NCBI GenBank assembly: GCA_029204225.1
Contig: CM055096.1
Span: forward strand, 30,764,557-30,828,556
Origin: Diphasiastrum complanatum
Lineage: Eukaryota > Streptophyta > Lycopodiopsida > Lycopodiales > Lycopodiaceae
Reading direction: 5' to 3'
DNA length: 64,000 nt
Made by a program: the position numbers and the translations under genes. Within the stretch, counting starts at the first letter, position 1. The number at the start of each line of letters is the position of its first letter. The notes under the pieces were generated by a model, which saw nothing but the letters and a program-made list of their open reading frames with translations, did no database searches and was not told where the DNA came from. Of the stretch, positions 10,056-25,038 are shown piece by piece.

Positions 10056-12053
10056 AAAAGAATTTGTCAGAGTTTCCAAAGTTGGAGATTTTAACCAGTT
10101 GGAGCTAAAAACACTTTGTGCCCAAGAAACAGGCTCGCCATCTGATTCTATGAATCCAACGGAGAGCCTGATTAAATATGATAATTTTTATCAGCTTGTA
10201 TTTCATAGTGGCCAGGTAATTGCTTTGTTATGCTTAGCATAGAATGTTTGGTTCAAAAGTTTTTACCAAATTTAATAAATATAAATCACAAAGCTTTTAA
10301 TATTTGTCTCTACAATATTTTTTTTCAGGTTTGGGCACTTGTGGATAAATTTTTTGAAAAATAAAAAAAAATTTGAAATAAAGGGCCAGCCAGCTCGAGG
10401 CTCAAAATCAAAAAAAAAAAAAAATTGTTGCCACCACTCACACATCAAAATTCATACCAACAGAGATGGGTATTTATGAGTGGAAAAACATGCAAGAAAT
10501 AAATTCTTTCGAGTTCGTAATCAATATCCTCTTGAGGGTTGCTAATGGTCAACTCTCCCTTGCTTAAATGGACAAGGAATTTCAAAGGTTAGATTTTTTT
10601 TATGTTTTAAATAACATTTTTTAATAGTTATTGTAAGTTTTGTTTTATTTTTTCTGATGTAACTGATCATTAATTTGTTTTTTTATACTATAAATTATTC
10701 ATGAAAGTTCAAGAGGTCTTAGTAACAGGGTTGAACTATAATAATTTTGAGTGCTAGAGGTTTTATCCTTAGAGCAATAAAAATGAAGCTCACACTCCTT
10801 TATTGATATTATTTAGAGATATGGTATTCACTTCACTTATACTTAGCATAAAAATATATTAGTTTTTTATTTTAAACATTCATATTTTATGCTAAGCATA
10901 GTAATCATATTCTCTTTGCTAAGATCTCAAGACTAGCATAGATTTAATTTACTAATTATTTACTATGTTCATCCTTACCTTTCTTGAAATCAAAATTTTT
11001 TAATTATTTGTTTTGTACATCTTATGCTAAGCATAGTTGCATTCTCTCTTCTTTCAGTCAGCTGAAGATAAAAAAAATAAAGTCTTTCCGGAGCAATTTA
11101 AACGACATATTCTTAAAGCGAAGGCTGAAAAAAAAGACCGAAAAAGATTGGCATGGGGTGAGACTATTGTCGAGGAGGATTCAACAGAGACTTTTCTCCC
11201 GAAATGTGTCGATGATCAACCATGTTTTTACATTGTGGAAAAAAGAGATTGTAGGGAGATTTCAAAATTTTTAAAGAAAAGACCCTACACTCTCTGAATA
11301 GCAAACATCCCCTACAAATTTCAGATGAAAGAATCTCTAAATGATGATTCTCCATTCAAATTCACTGAGATCCATAGTGTGATGCAATCTTGAAATCACA
11401 ACTTCTCCTATTTGGAGAGTTGTAATATTCCATTCAAGTTAGCAGTCGACTTCAGTGCAAAAAGCTCTTCTAACTTTTTGCAATGCTAGGATTGAAAATG
11501 CTATATGCTATGTCTTTAACTTTCAAAAAAATTATTAACTTTATTTGTTTTAATTTTTAAATATTCTATGCTTAGCATAAATCATTCTTCAAAATAATAA
11601 TTTACTTTTAATCTTCTATGCTTAGCATAGCATAGATTCTTATTTAAAATAATAATAAATTACTTTTTTTGGTAGATACAAGCCCAATGTTCGCAATGCT
11701 GGTGGTGCACGGTTGTGCAACGAGATTGAATACATAACCATTGGTTTTTATTCATTGGATGGCAAACGTTCGATGCTGCACTATAACACCATCGGACTAA
11801 CCAGCTTTGGGAACTTGTTTCAATATCCAACAGTAACAAAGAAGCTGAAAAATTCGATGACAGGTCTCGTGGCTTGTCCTTATCAAAAGCCACAACAATC
11901 AATTAATCATCTTGTTGAAATTTTTTCACACCCAGCAGATTGGGTTTTAGATTTGTTTAGCGGTAGCGGCACTACAAGCGCATGCATTGTCCAAAAAGGC
12001 AGACATGTTGTTGTAGAATTAGATTCTAGATTAGTAGAATTCTTAAAAATGTG
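10056..12053 (+). pseudogene. Decayed gene with N4/N6-type DNA methyltransferase C-terminus
   Basis: Several exon-like open stretches occur in order. First, 10056-10215 (EFVRVSKVGDFNQLELKTLC … YQLVFHSGQ) ends at a GTAATT donor. Then VWALVDKFFEK follows a T-rich ..TTTTCAG acceptor at about 10329. Next are 10430-10590 (EMGIYEWKNMQEINSFEFVI), about 10700-10830 (LNYNNFEC*RFYP*SNKNEA), and 11055-11297 (Lys-rich, KVFPEQFKRHILKAKAEKKD). The last exon starts after ..GGTAG at 11676 (YKPNVRNAGGARLCNEIEYI) and ends at the TGA at 12051-12053. This last exon carries QKPQQSINHLVEIFSHPADW followed by VLDLFSGSGTTSACIV and VVVELDSRLVEFLK. That is the AdoMet-binding FxGxGTT motif I and its surroundings in beta-type amino (N4-cytosine/N6-adenine) methyltransferases. 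I do not see a DPPY/SPPY catalytic motif in the earlier exons. In-frame stops (two TAG where Trp would fit, one TAA) suggest decay. The left end is cut by the copia LTR. Confidence 0.6.
10229..11629. repeat. Cluster of 13-bp palindromes TATGCTWAGCATA
   Basis: Perfect copies lie at 10229-10241, 10888-10900, 11023-11035, 11567-11579 and 11617-11629, and a one-mismatch copy lies at 10838-10850. The motif is its own reverse complement apart from the central A/T. All copies lie in the AT-rich spacers between the methyltransferase exons, several within 100 bases of a predicted splice site. None was noticed elsewhere in the window. Confidence 0.85.
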
Positions 12054-12134
12054 AATGAAGTCTATCTCAGTTTTACCGGATGAATTATCTGAGGTAGTAA
12101 AGTCTACAAAATCTGTCATTTTTTTTTTATCACT

Positions 12135-12740
12135 ATGTTTGATGCAATAGAGTTTCAAAAAGAAGTTTTGAAAGCAGTTCTCGAGAATTTAGAAAAGAAG
12201 TTTTGTGATAGGTCAATTATTGCATCATTGAAAATTTTGTCACCTGCTTCTTTTTCATTTGATTGTTACTATGAGATGAAATTTTTTGCTAAAAAAGAGG
12301 TTGAGAATAATATTGCATTTTATGGTTCTTCGAATACTATCAATGCAATACGTGTTCATGTGCTATTTGAAGGTTATGCATTCAAAAGAGACTTTTATAG
12401 ATTTAAACCTCAAGCTACTAGTAAATGGAGAACTAAAAGTATGTTAGAGATATGGAGATACATAGGCTGCAACGAAAAACTTTGTTAACTTGTTAAAGTT
12501 GGCAGAACTTGCTTTGGTGTAATGTTGTCATACTCCAATTTGTGAGAGAGGTTTTAGCATAAAAGATTATATCAAAGATAAAATGTGAAATTCCTTATTG
12601 ATTGACACAGTTGATTCTCTTATGAGGGATATTGAAGGTCCATAATTGGAAGATGTTGATCTATCTCAACCGATCGTAGAGTGGAGGAATGATCCACTAA
12701 CAAAACAACATATTTATGAGTGACCATTCGCCTATGGCGT
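12135..12740 (+). pseudogene. hAT-like transposase C-terminal remnant
   Basis: An open stretch from 12135 to 12488 (FDAIEFQKEVLKAVLENLEK … SLKILSPASF … VENNIAFYG) is followed after a frame change by NLLKLAELALV, PICERGFSIKDYIKDKM*NS, LIDTVDSLMRDIEG and VEWRNDP up to about 12740. The CERxFS-type motif followed by K(D)K.RNSL and a helix ending in LMR is the hallmark of the hAT dimerisation region, here like the KIAA1586/ZNF862 type of domesticated or unclassified hAT proteins. At least three in-frame stops are present. The N-terminal finger and DDE residues are not seen. It lies 80 bases after the methyltransferase stop, but nothing proves they were one element. Confidence 0.6.
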
Positions 12741-14040
12741 TACCATTGATGATGATGGTCTTGTTCATATTTTCTTGTGTGTCGAACATATATCTCATGT
12801 TTACTTTATCACTAAATTTATTGTTAGATTATTGTTGGCCAATGATGGTTTAAATGATGTGAGAACAAAGCTATGGTTTTGGATATCACTGTTACATATT
12901 GATGTGCTTAAGGATTTTTTTTTTATTTTTAGTGCTGAACTAAATATTGTTTGATTGCCAAAAATGATGTAACAGTTGCTCCACGCGCTTATTATGCATG
13001 ATTCGCAATGTTGTGTTTATTTTTAAAAAAAAAAAAGCAAAAATGATTTTTATTTACTTGCATGTTTTTGTTTCTTTTTTATTGGGTTTTGATTGATGTA
13101 TATTATATTCATAATAGTTGTTGTTCTATATAAGTATTTAATGGTAATTTTTTGATAGTTATTGTATTTTGTTACACTCATTCTTTTGTTGTGTATTTTT
13201 TTTAGGTTGATTTTGATTGCATTTGATTGAGATAGATAAAAGTGGATGTGGTACATTGTCATCAAAGCACATGTCTCTGAGGCCGTACACAAGGAAGTTT
13301 GGATGTCTTTGAGTGCTCATTAAGGGTTATTTTAGATAGTCAAATTTTACCTTTATCATATTCAAACTAAAGTCATGATTTGATTGTGAATAAAAAGTTT
13401 TACAAATATAGTATGAAGTAATGCGAAGTGTATTTTTAGCCCAATTTGACAACTAAATAATAAAAGGTAGGAAGTGTTCAAAAGTATAGATATTCATTTT
13501 GAACATTGGGAAACATGCGTCAACAACATGATAAGTGCTTGGACACTCTAGTATTTCAGTTGAATGCTAAGGACCGTTCAAGGGCGCATACTACATTTCA
13601 ACAATTGATTTGCGAGATAATCTTAAAGTTTCAGTTTATTACTATTATTATCATTTCGTATTGTCTTGCATAAAGAGAGAAACTGTAATGTTCATGTTCT
13701 AACTCAATATTCAAAAATTACTCTTTTATGGTTCATTGTTTTCAAGTTCAATGATTTGCACAATCATATACTTTTTTACAAGGACAAAAATTAGATGATT
13801 ATGGATGGTGCTCGAATTGAGACCACATGGCAACTTCTGAAATTTATGGTTAAGATTTTTTCATTAGTAAAAAAATTTATAAACATTAGGTCATTTAAGT
13901 GTTGAAACTAAGAACAATAGGTCTTTTAGCCCGAGTTCGAAAGAAACCTACAAATTTCATAAGAGTAAGTTTTTTCAGTAGGCTAAAAAAATGATTTTTC
14001 CCAAGCATTGGACGTGATCCTCTCCCCAAACCCATGTCGA
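12741..14040. other. AT-rich intergenic sequence without recognised genes
   Basis: Poly-A/T-rich sequence with no coding pattern, repeat boundary or RNA gene that I can recognise. A short A-rich tract occurs at 13023-13034. Confidence 0.6.
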
Positions 14041-18599
<4,559 letters not shown>

Positions 18600-21250
18600 C
18601 TGCCACAGCATATTGCAATTGATTATATTGCAAATTTAGTTTACGATGTTTAAATGCAGGTAGAATGATTCTAGGCAACCAAAATGTCAAGTTTCAGGCG
18701 GTTGAGTTGTGGCATCAGACGACCACTGCTGACTTTTTCGATGCTCTCATGCCTCAGTGATATCGAAGCTAAAATGAGATCACGTTACCGCCCTCTGATT
18801 TAGGATGGGTTTTGGTGATACTTGGCTTTCTTATTCTTCTTAGTATTTGATGGTCCTCTACTAGCAAATATAGAGCATTTATAAAATGCAATAATTGAAC
18901 TTTCCCTAAGGAACTGTGTTGTACTTCATTCATGGCTTTGGTTTATAGAGCTATTGAGAAACGAAAGTGTATCTGCCTGTAACTAGGTGCGCAATGCATC
19001 AAGTGAATGGATGTCTACACTTCTTTACTTGTGAAATTGGAAATTTTGTTAGACTTTTCTTACACTATAAGTTTTTAGGTGCACAAGAACATAGATCAAT
19101 TGAGACCCTGGGGTCTTACTTACATTGACAGAACTATGGAAGTGTAAGGGGATCATCAAACAAAGACTACTTACATTTTCATCAGAATGTTGGATTAGAA
19201 CAGAAGAACCCATACTCTAGTCAATTTAGATGCCCCATGAGTCCTTAGAAATTTTTGACCCCTTGGAAATTTGAGTCCAATTCCAGGTCGCGATATTGTT
19301 TTGATGTGCTAAATATGTACATTTCATGTGATATAAGTAGCATCTAAGGATAAGGAATCCTCCAAATTGTGATCATTGTATCAAATTTTTGATGAACTTT
19401 GGGGAAGGATGCAACTTGTCCATTGCCTTTCTTTCTCCTAATTTTTTTTATCAAACTATTGAGGATTGGTGTAATTTTACAACTGCCTGATTGCCTTTGA
19501 GGCCTTTGACATGAATTTTATCTAGTACATAATACAAACAACTCAGTAGGCCAAATTCTCAACGGATCAATTGGTCCAAAATTACCATCATCAAAATCGC
19601 AAAAAGGTAAGGATGCAATCAAGCGACGAACACTCTAACAACTTAGGTCTCCACTAGGCTACACCGTCTAATATAGTAGCATCTTACCTTCAACCCTCCA
19701 TCTTGAGGCTATCATCCTAGCTTGATCACATGTGAGAAGAGCTCTCCATCCTCAAGATGAGAATGACTACCAAACTCGTCAAGATTCACCCTATCTATAT
19801 ACATAGTATAGGATAGTTTATATTAAATGTTCGAAAGTGGGCAAAGCAGAGGTATTTTGAATTGCAACCAGCGACTTCCACCAATTATGGCATTGTTAGG
19901 ACAAAGCTTGGAATCACATCTTTTACAACACCAATTTAAGAATAGCTATTATATGATCGATTGTTGATATAAGCTATTAGAGAAGAATAAAAATGCTAAA
20001 GCAACTTACCAGTTATCCAGTGGAAAGGAATTTGAAATATGTGGGTATACCATATTGTAGGAGCAATAGTTCCTGCCTAATGTAACTCAGGCTCCAGTCT
20101 TCCTTCACCTCAATACAAGTTAGAAGTCCATCATTGTAAATTATGTCAATATTACAAATTCTTCTTGAAAGAGTCCATTTTTGCACGATGCATGGTGAAT
20201 TACGAATATTGGATAAATTGTTATATTTGCATTGTTGTTATGCATGGATTATGCAGCCAAAAGCACGATTAATTGATTATTGATGCATGGGGAGAAACAC
20301 ACATCACTCATTGTATGGTAAGTTTATCTCATCTGTATCTCTTCTTTCAAAGTTTATTTGAAATGATTTCGCTCATCAAATTTTAATGTCAACAGCATGT
20401 CATGTACGCTCATGGACCTTGGTTTATGAAAACATATGGATCATTATCTATTTAGAACACACAAGGGATGAAAAAAGTCACTACAAGGCAAAGGCTGCAT
20501 ATTTACAAAATGTGACGACATGGCAGAGGAAAAGGACTTAGCAATGCATCAATGGTTCTATCAAGGAATTTTGAACAGACAAAGTATTAAAGACACTGAA
20601 AATAAAGGGTTGAGTTCGATAATCTCATCCTCCAACTCAAGTAGAAGGGCAGCTTGGATTTCATCCAATGCAAACATAAGACATAGAGAATGGCCAATGT
20701 CTAGACTTTGCGTTGGAAAACGATGGGTACCTCGTCTAGTGACTTCCAATGAAGTGGAAAACAACAATGCCCAACCGACAAACATGGCTGAAATTGAAAT
20801 GGACCCTAGCAATCCACAAATGGCAAACATTGGTGAAATTGCGTAGAACGAATTTCGAAATGACTTTGACTTTTATGAATATTATATACTTTAATTATTA
20901 TTGGTTAGTTATTATATTACTATAAATAGATGGTGATTATGATTTTTTATTCAAATCTATTTATGAAAAGGTGATCCCTAGATAAGACCTTGAGTTCTCA
21001 TTTTCATATAGACAAGAGGGGGAGGAGACTGGGCGAAAAATGTGAGAAAAATTTTGGCAACAAAATTGAGCGGAAGAGAGGGGAAAACAGAGAAGGTGTA
21101 TGTACAGATAGATAAGGGGGAAAATAAATAGATAGAGAAAAGAACATCTGAAAATAAGAAAGAGAAAATGAATTAGCTTAAAAAACAAGAAAAAGAAGGT
21201 GAGTCCATTGGTATTTTTCCTGGACTTCTTGTTTTCTTTTCTCTGTTTTT
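18600..21250. other. GH9 3' flank and intergenic sequence
   Basis: The 3' UTR of the GH9 gene probably ends within a few hundred bases of the stop (AT-rich, about 18700-19050). Beyond this I see no recognisable gene, LTR or RNA. A 108-codon open stretch at 20520-20846 has no known domain. A T-rich run lies at 21247-21258. Confidence 0.5.
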
Positions 21251-21266
21251 TTTTTTTAAAGAGAAT

Positions 21267-21800
21267 TCAGGTGTCACAAATATGCTTCAGGGAACCTGTT
21301 CTAGCTGTTTGCCTTCGCATCATCAATCGCGGATTTTTCGATGGGTTTTTGCAATGGTGCGGATGAAACGGGACCACAATTGGCTGCACATTGTGGATTG
21401 CAAGCGGATCGGGCCGAATGTCGGGTGCATATTTCCAAGGAAACCTATTGTGTACTATCGTTCCAGCCTCACTATATTGAAGCAGTACTCGCCAAAGCAC
21501 ATATCCCACCTGGTTTCCACTTTGGCAGTTGTCAGCAAGGTCTCCACATTGTAGTAGACTTCTAGTACAACAGGATCTGGAGAATTAGTTGCGTCGGTCA
21601 GGAGGCGGTTGAGGGCCCTCTGGAAATCTATTGTTGTGCTCCGACCCTTCTCTGACTTTATCATTGGCCGATTATAGGCCCCGACGCTTGGAGTTTTCAG
21701 TGATGTCCACGCTCTTCGGTGGGGCATTGGGTGGTATGTTGGATCTGTTGTCCTTAGTTATGTCGGTGCCATGAGATACTTCTTTATTAGCTCTGGGTTG
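21267..21800 (-). other. Unassigned GC-richer segment with an open frame
   Basis: A minus-strand open stretch (21455-21727) contains KSEKGRSTTIDFQRALNRLL and DPVVLEVYYNVETLLTTAKV. It is more complex than the surroundings and may be a piece of a retroelement gag or a host exon, but I recognise no domain. It is followed on the left by a homopolymer T tract and on the right by the CTA-rich tract. Confidence 0.3.
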
Positions 21801-21849
21801 CGCGTGAGTACCGCCTTCCTCCACTCTATTTGGAAATGCAAAAGTGACA

Positions 21850-22670
21850 GGATATCAGCCGGCCAGTTCCTACCTATTCCAAATATATTACTTAGCTACG
21901 CTAAGGGACTAAAGGGCAGCTTCCTAATTTAACTGGGTCAATCTACAAGTAAATCTTAACCTAATTTTTCTAACATATATAAATTGTCTACTCTAGACTA
22001 CTAAGCTAGTCTACACTACTGGCTAGCCTATCTATCTATCTGATTTACCTAATTACCTAAATTTGCGGGTCATGGTAAACTACTACTCTAATCTAAGGAT
22101 CGGGTCTGGGACTTCTAAGATTAACTATATCTAAATCTACCCTAAGGGTTGAACTAGTCTAAAATCTACTCGACTAACTATTTATCTAGATTTGATCTAA
22201 ATGTAGCTTCCTAGGCTAACTTAACTAACAGATCTATCTGAACTAGGATCAACTACTTAAGTCAGCAACTACCCTAGTCTATGGATCTTGATCTGTTACT
22301 CTAAGATTAATTGATCTAAATTCTATTCTAACGAATCAGAATATCTAGTTACCGGGTCAGGGTCATCTACTTTTAAACTAACTAGGCTAGTGATCTTTCT
22401 AGCAGCTCTCCCTAGCTAAAACTTCCTAGTTAATAACTAATCTAACTAGCTAAGTAGAACTAACCTAATTTTACTATTTGATCTGTCCATCTAATCTACC
22501 TGACCATTCTAGATTTGATCGGGACGCTAAGGATCTAGATCTAGACTATTGTTGAGAGTAAACTAATCTATACTACCATCTATCCGAATCGACAACTATC
22601 TAATCTTTCTGCCTAGGTAAACTAAACCAAAAATGACTATCTACACCTACCTAGACTAACTAACAGGGTG
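21850..22670. repeat. CTA/TAG-rich low-complexity tract
   Basis: About 800 bases are dominated by CTA, CTAA, CTAG and ATCTA words without a fixed period (for example CTAACTAGGCTAG, CTATCTATCTATC). No open frame spans it. It lies between an unassigned open segment and a gypsy integrase remnant, so it could be the 3' untranslated part of that retroelement. Confidence 0.65.
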
Positions 22671-22689
22671 TTAATGGCTCATTGTGAGC

Positions 22690-23246
22690 AGAAAAGGATG
22701 ACGAGGATGGCGCTTCTGGCACATCTCTAAGCTCAACATCGGCGGAGTAGTAGCGACACAACCTGTTGCCTTTGATAGGCGTGTCGAGAAAATTGCCTTG
22801 CAGGTCGGCAAGAATGACTTCGCCATTAGGTCGGATCACGGTCCTTCACCCTGAATCTTAAGCTTGTGTTTATGTGCCTTGGCATTGTATAACAGGGCCA
22901 ATTCTCCCTTAACGAGGTCCTTGGTCTTGATATTCTGATCGTTCCAGGCCTTCCGTCACAGTTTCTCTATAGCTAGCGCGTGAAGCACTAGGAAGTGAGT
23001 TTCATGAAGTTGAAAAAGGTGGTCTAATCTCCTCTTGGTAGATTCCTCTATAATAAGTCGTTCAGCAATGGCGACTCTCAGACTTGGAACAACAAACTCA
23101 GCAGGCATTACGACTTCCTGTCCATACACCATCTGAAATGGAGTTTGTCCAGTACTCACTTTGAATGTGGTTCTGAAATCCCATAAGATTGCATGAAGCT
23201 TATGCTCCCAGTACGATCGCGAAGCTTCAACCATCTTCGTGATAAT
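22690..23246 (-). pseudogene. Ty3/gypsy integrase C-terminal remnant
   Basis: The minus strand encodes TKMVEASRSYWEHKLHAILW, DFRTTFKVSTGQTPFQMVYG and QEVVMPAEFVVPSLRVA, which is the classic segment after the gypsy integrase DDE core (W…Y.TT…TG.TPF.LVYG.E…P.E). Further left the tail continues with stops and frame changes (VIRPNGEVILADLQGNFLDT and CRYYSADVELRDVPEA) to about 22690. The upstream part is cut off exactly where a copia LTR begins at 23247. It is a dead fragment. Confidence 0.85.
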
Positions 23247-24233
23247 TGTTAAAATTGGCAAAAGCTAACTTGATCAAATCTTGTAAATACCATAATGACT
23301 TGTACCTATCATCATTAGACATGTGTGGAGGCTATTCCCACATGTGAAATCTATGCCTAAGTCATTTAGATAGATCATATAGGTTGTACATCTCATTTAA
23401 TTTGGAAACTAGTGGCTAAATTGGCCAAAAACTAGTTTAGTAGTATTATGCCACTTGGCACCATTCTAGTCATAGAAAATGCTATATCACATGGGTAGGA
23501 GTGGTCTCCCACATGTGAAATATCAAGTATTAAGTTGAGATCCATTGTATATATTTTTCATATGAGTCAAATGTCAGATCTCCTAAATTGTAGGAGTTAT
23601 CTCCTAGATTGTAGGAATCTAGAAGGTCAACACTAGTCACCAATGATGTTGTTGCAAATTAGTGGAATTTTGGCCAAAGTGGATATAAATAAGCACTATG
23701 AGCTGTCTCACACATTCTGGATATGGCTTAGAGAGAGATTATGAGGAATTTGTATATTGACCAACTAGCTACCTACCAAGCATAACTCTAGGAAATAGAC
23801 TAGGGTTTCATTTTAGGTCAAGGAGAGTGAGTTAACTTCCTTATTACATGCTGGAAATCCACCTAACTTCAAGAAGGAAGTCGAATTTGCTATGTATTCC
23901 CTCTCTCCATAGTGAAAAGATAGAAAATTTTTGGAGCTCATTGGCAATCTCAAGCTAGTTCACCATGTACATTGAGTTTCTGTGATCCAAATGAAACCAA
24001 ATCAATTTCTACTTGTTTCTCAGGTTGAAGGCCGTACTACAGCCTGTATTACACACGTGTGGGCTCGTATTTCAATGTTGAAAAATGCTTTTGATTGTTA
24101 ATGCTTGTTGTTTGTCAAACTGCCAATCTAGATTTTGTGTCTAGTTTTTTGATAGATTGTTAAGCAAGCATCCAATCACTCTTGTGGATCTTTTGTAGAT
24201 CCATTTGTGGTCCTAAAGTATAATACTTTCACA
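23247..24233 (+). repeat. 5' LTR of the non-autonomous copia element
   Basis: It runs TGTTAAAATTGGC … ACTTTCACA, about 987 bp, directly followed by the primer site. The part from about 23757 onward nearly repeats 27615-28097. A CACACGTGTG palindrome lies at 24052-24061. Confidence 0.85.
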
Positions 24234-24245
24234 TGGTATCAGAGC
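24234..24245 (+). promoter_or_regulatory. Primer-binding site (tRNA-iMet type)
   Basis: TGGTATCAGAGC lies directly after the LTR end CA. Confidence 0.92.
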
Positions 24246-25038
24246 CAAGTACAAGAGCATAAGCCATTGATCTAATGCAAATCCATTTTTAGCAAGTTTT
24301 GGTGCTAAAAGCTAGTATTGAGAGGGCAAGCTAGAATCTTGATTTTGGTGAGGAGATTTGATCCCAAACTTGGTAGGGGTCCAAATCCATATTGTCCACA
24401 TGTGTGGGCACCTCTGAACCTACATTTAATGCATGGTATTCATTTGATCCAAAAAAAATTCAATTTGTGAGCTGTTGGTGTAATTTTTGGTGGAGATTCT
24501 AGGATAATCTACCAAGATCATTTGCCATTGATTAGATTTGAATTTGTTTCATGGAATCTAATTAATCTAGTCTGAGTTCAAGTCCTATTAAGGTTAAAAA
24601 CAGGTCTTGAGAGTACACCAAGAAAGAAGAAAGAGATTAAGTCATTTTTTTGTCCAAAAATAGCCAAAATTGGCAAGATTTGATTGTAAGTAGATTTCAC
24701 ATCATCTTATCTTCATTCCAACTTTGTGAGGGAGTGCTAGAACTAAGATTATAAGTCCATTTGTTGGATTAGAAATCTAATTTGAGTGAAAAAATACAAG
24801 AGAGAGACCTTAGTGAGTTTCTAGAGACAATCAAATCCATTTCTTGGCAAGATTTGTTTGAAAGTAGTTTTCACTTCATCTTATCTTCATTCCAGCTTTG
24901 TGAGGGAGTCATAGAACTGTCATTATAAGTCCATTTGTTGGATTAGAAATCAAATTTGAGTGAAACACTGGAAGTGTGAGACCTTTGTGAGTTTCAAGTC
25001 AATCAAATATATTTCTTGTTTGTAGAAGTCACTAGTAA

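Noticed and set aside
20520-20846. 108-codon plus-strand frame
   Set aside because: It has no recognised domain and no neighbouring exon, and an overlapping frame on the other strand is equally open.
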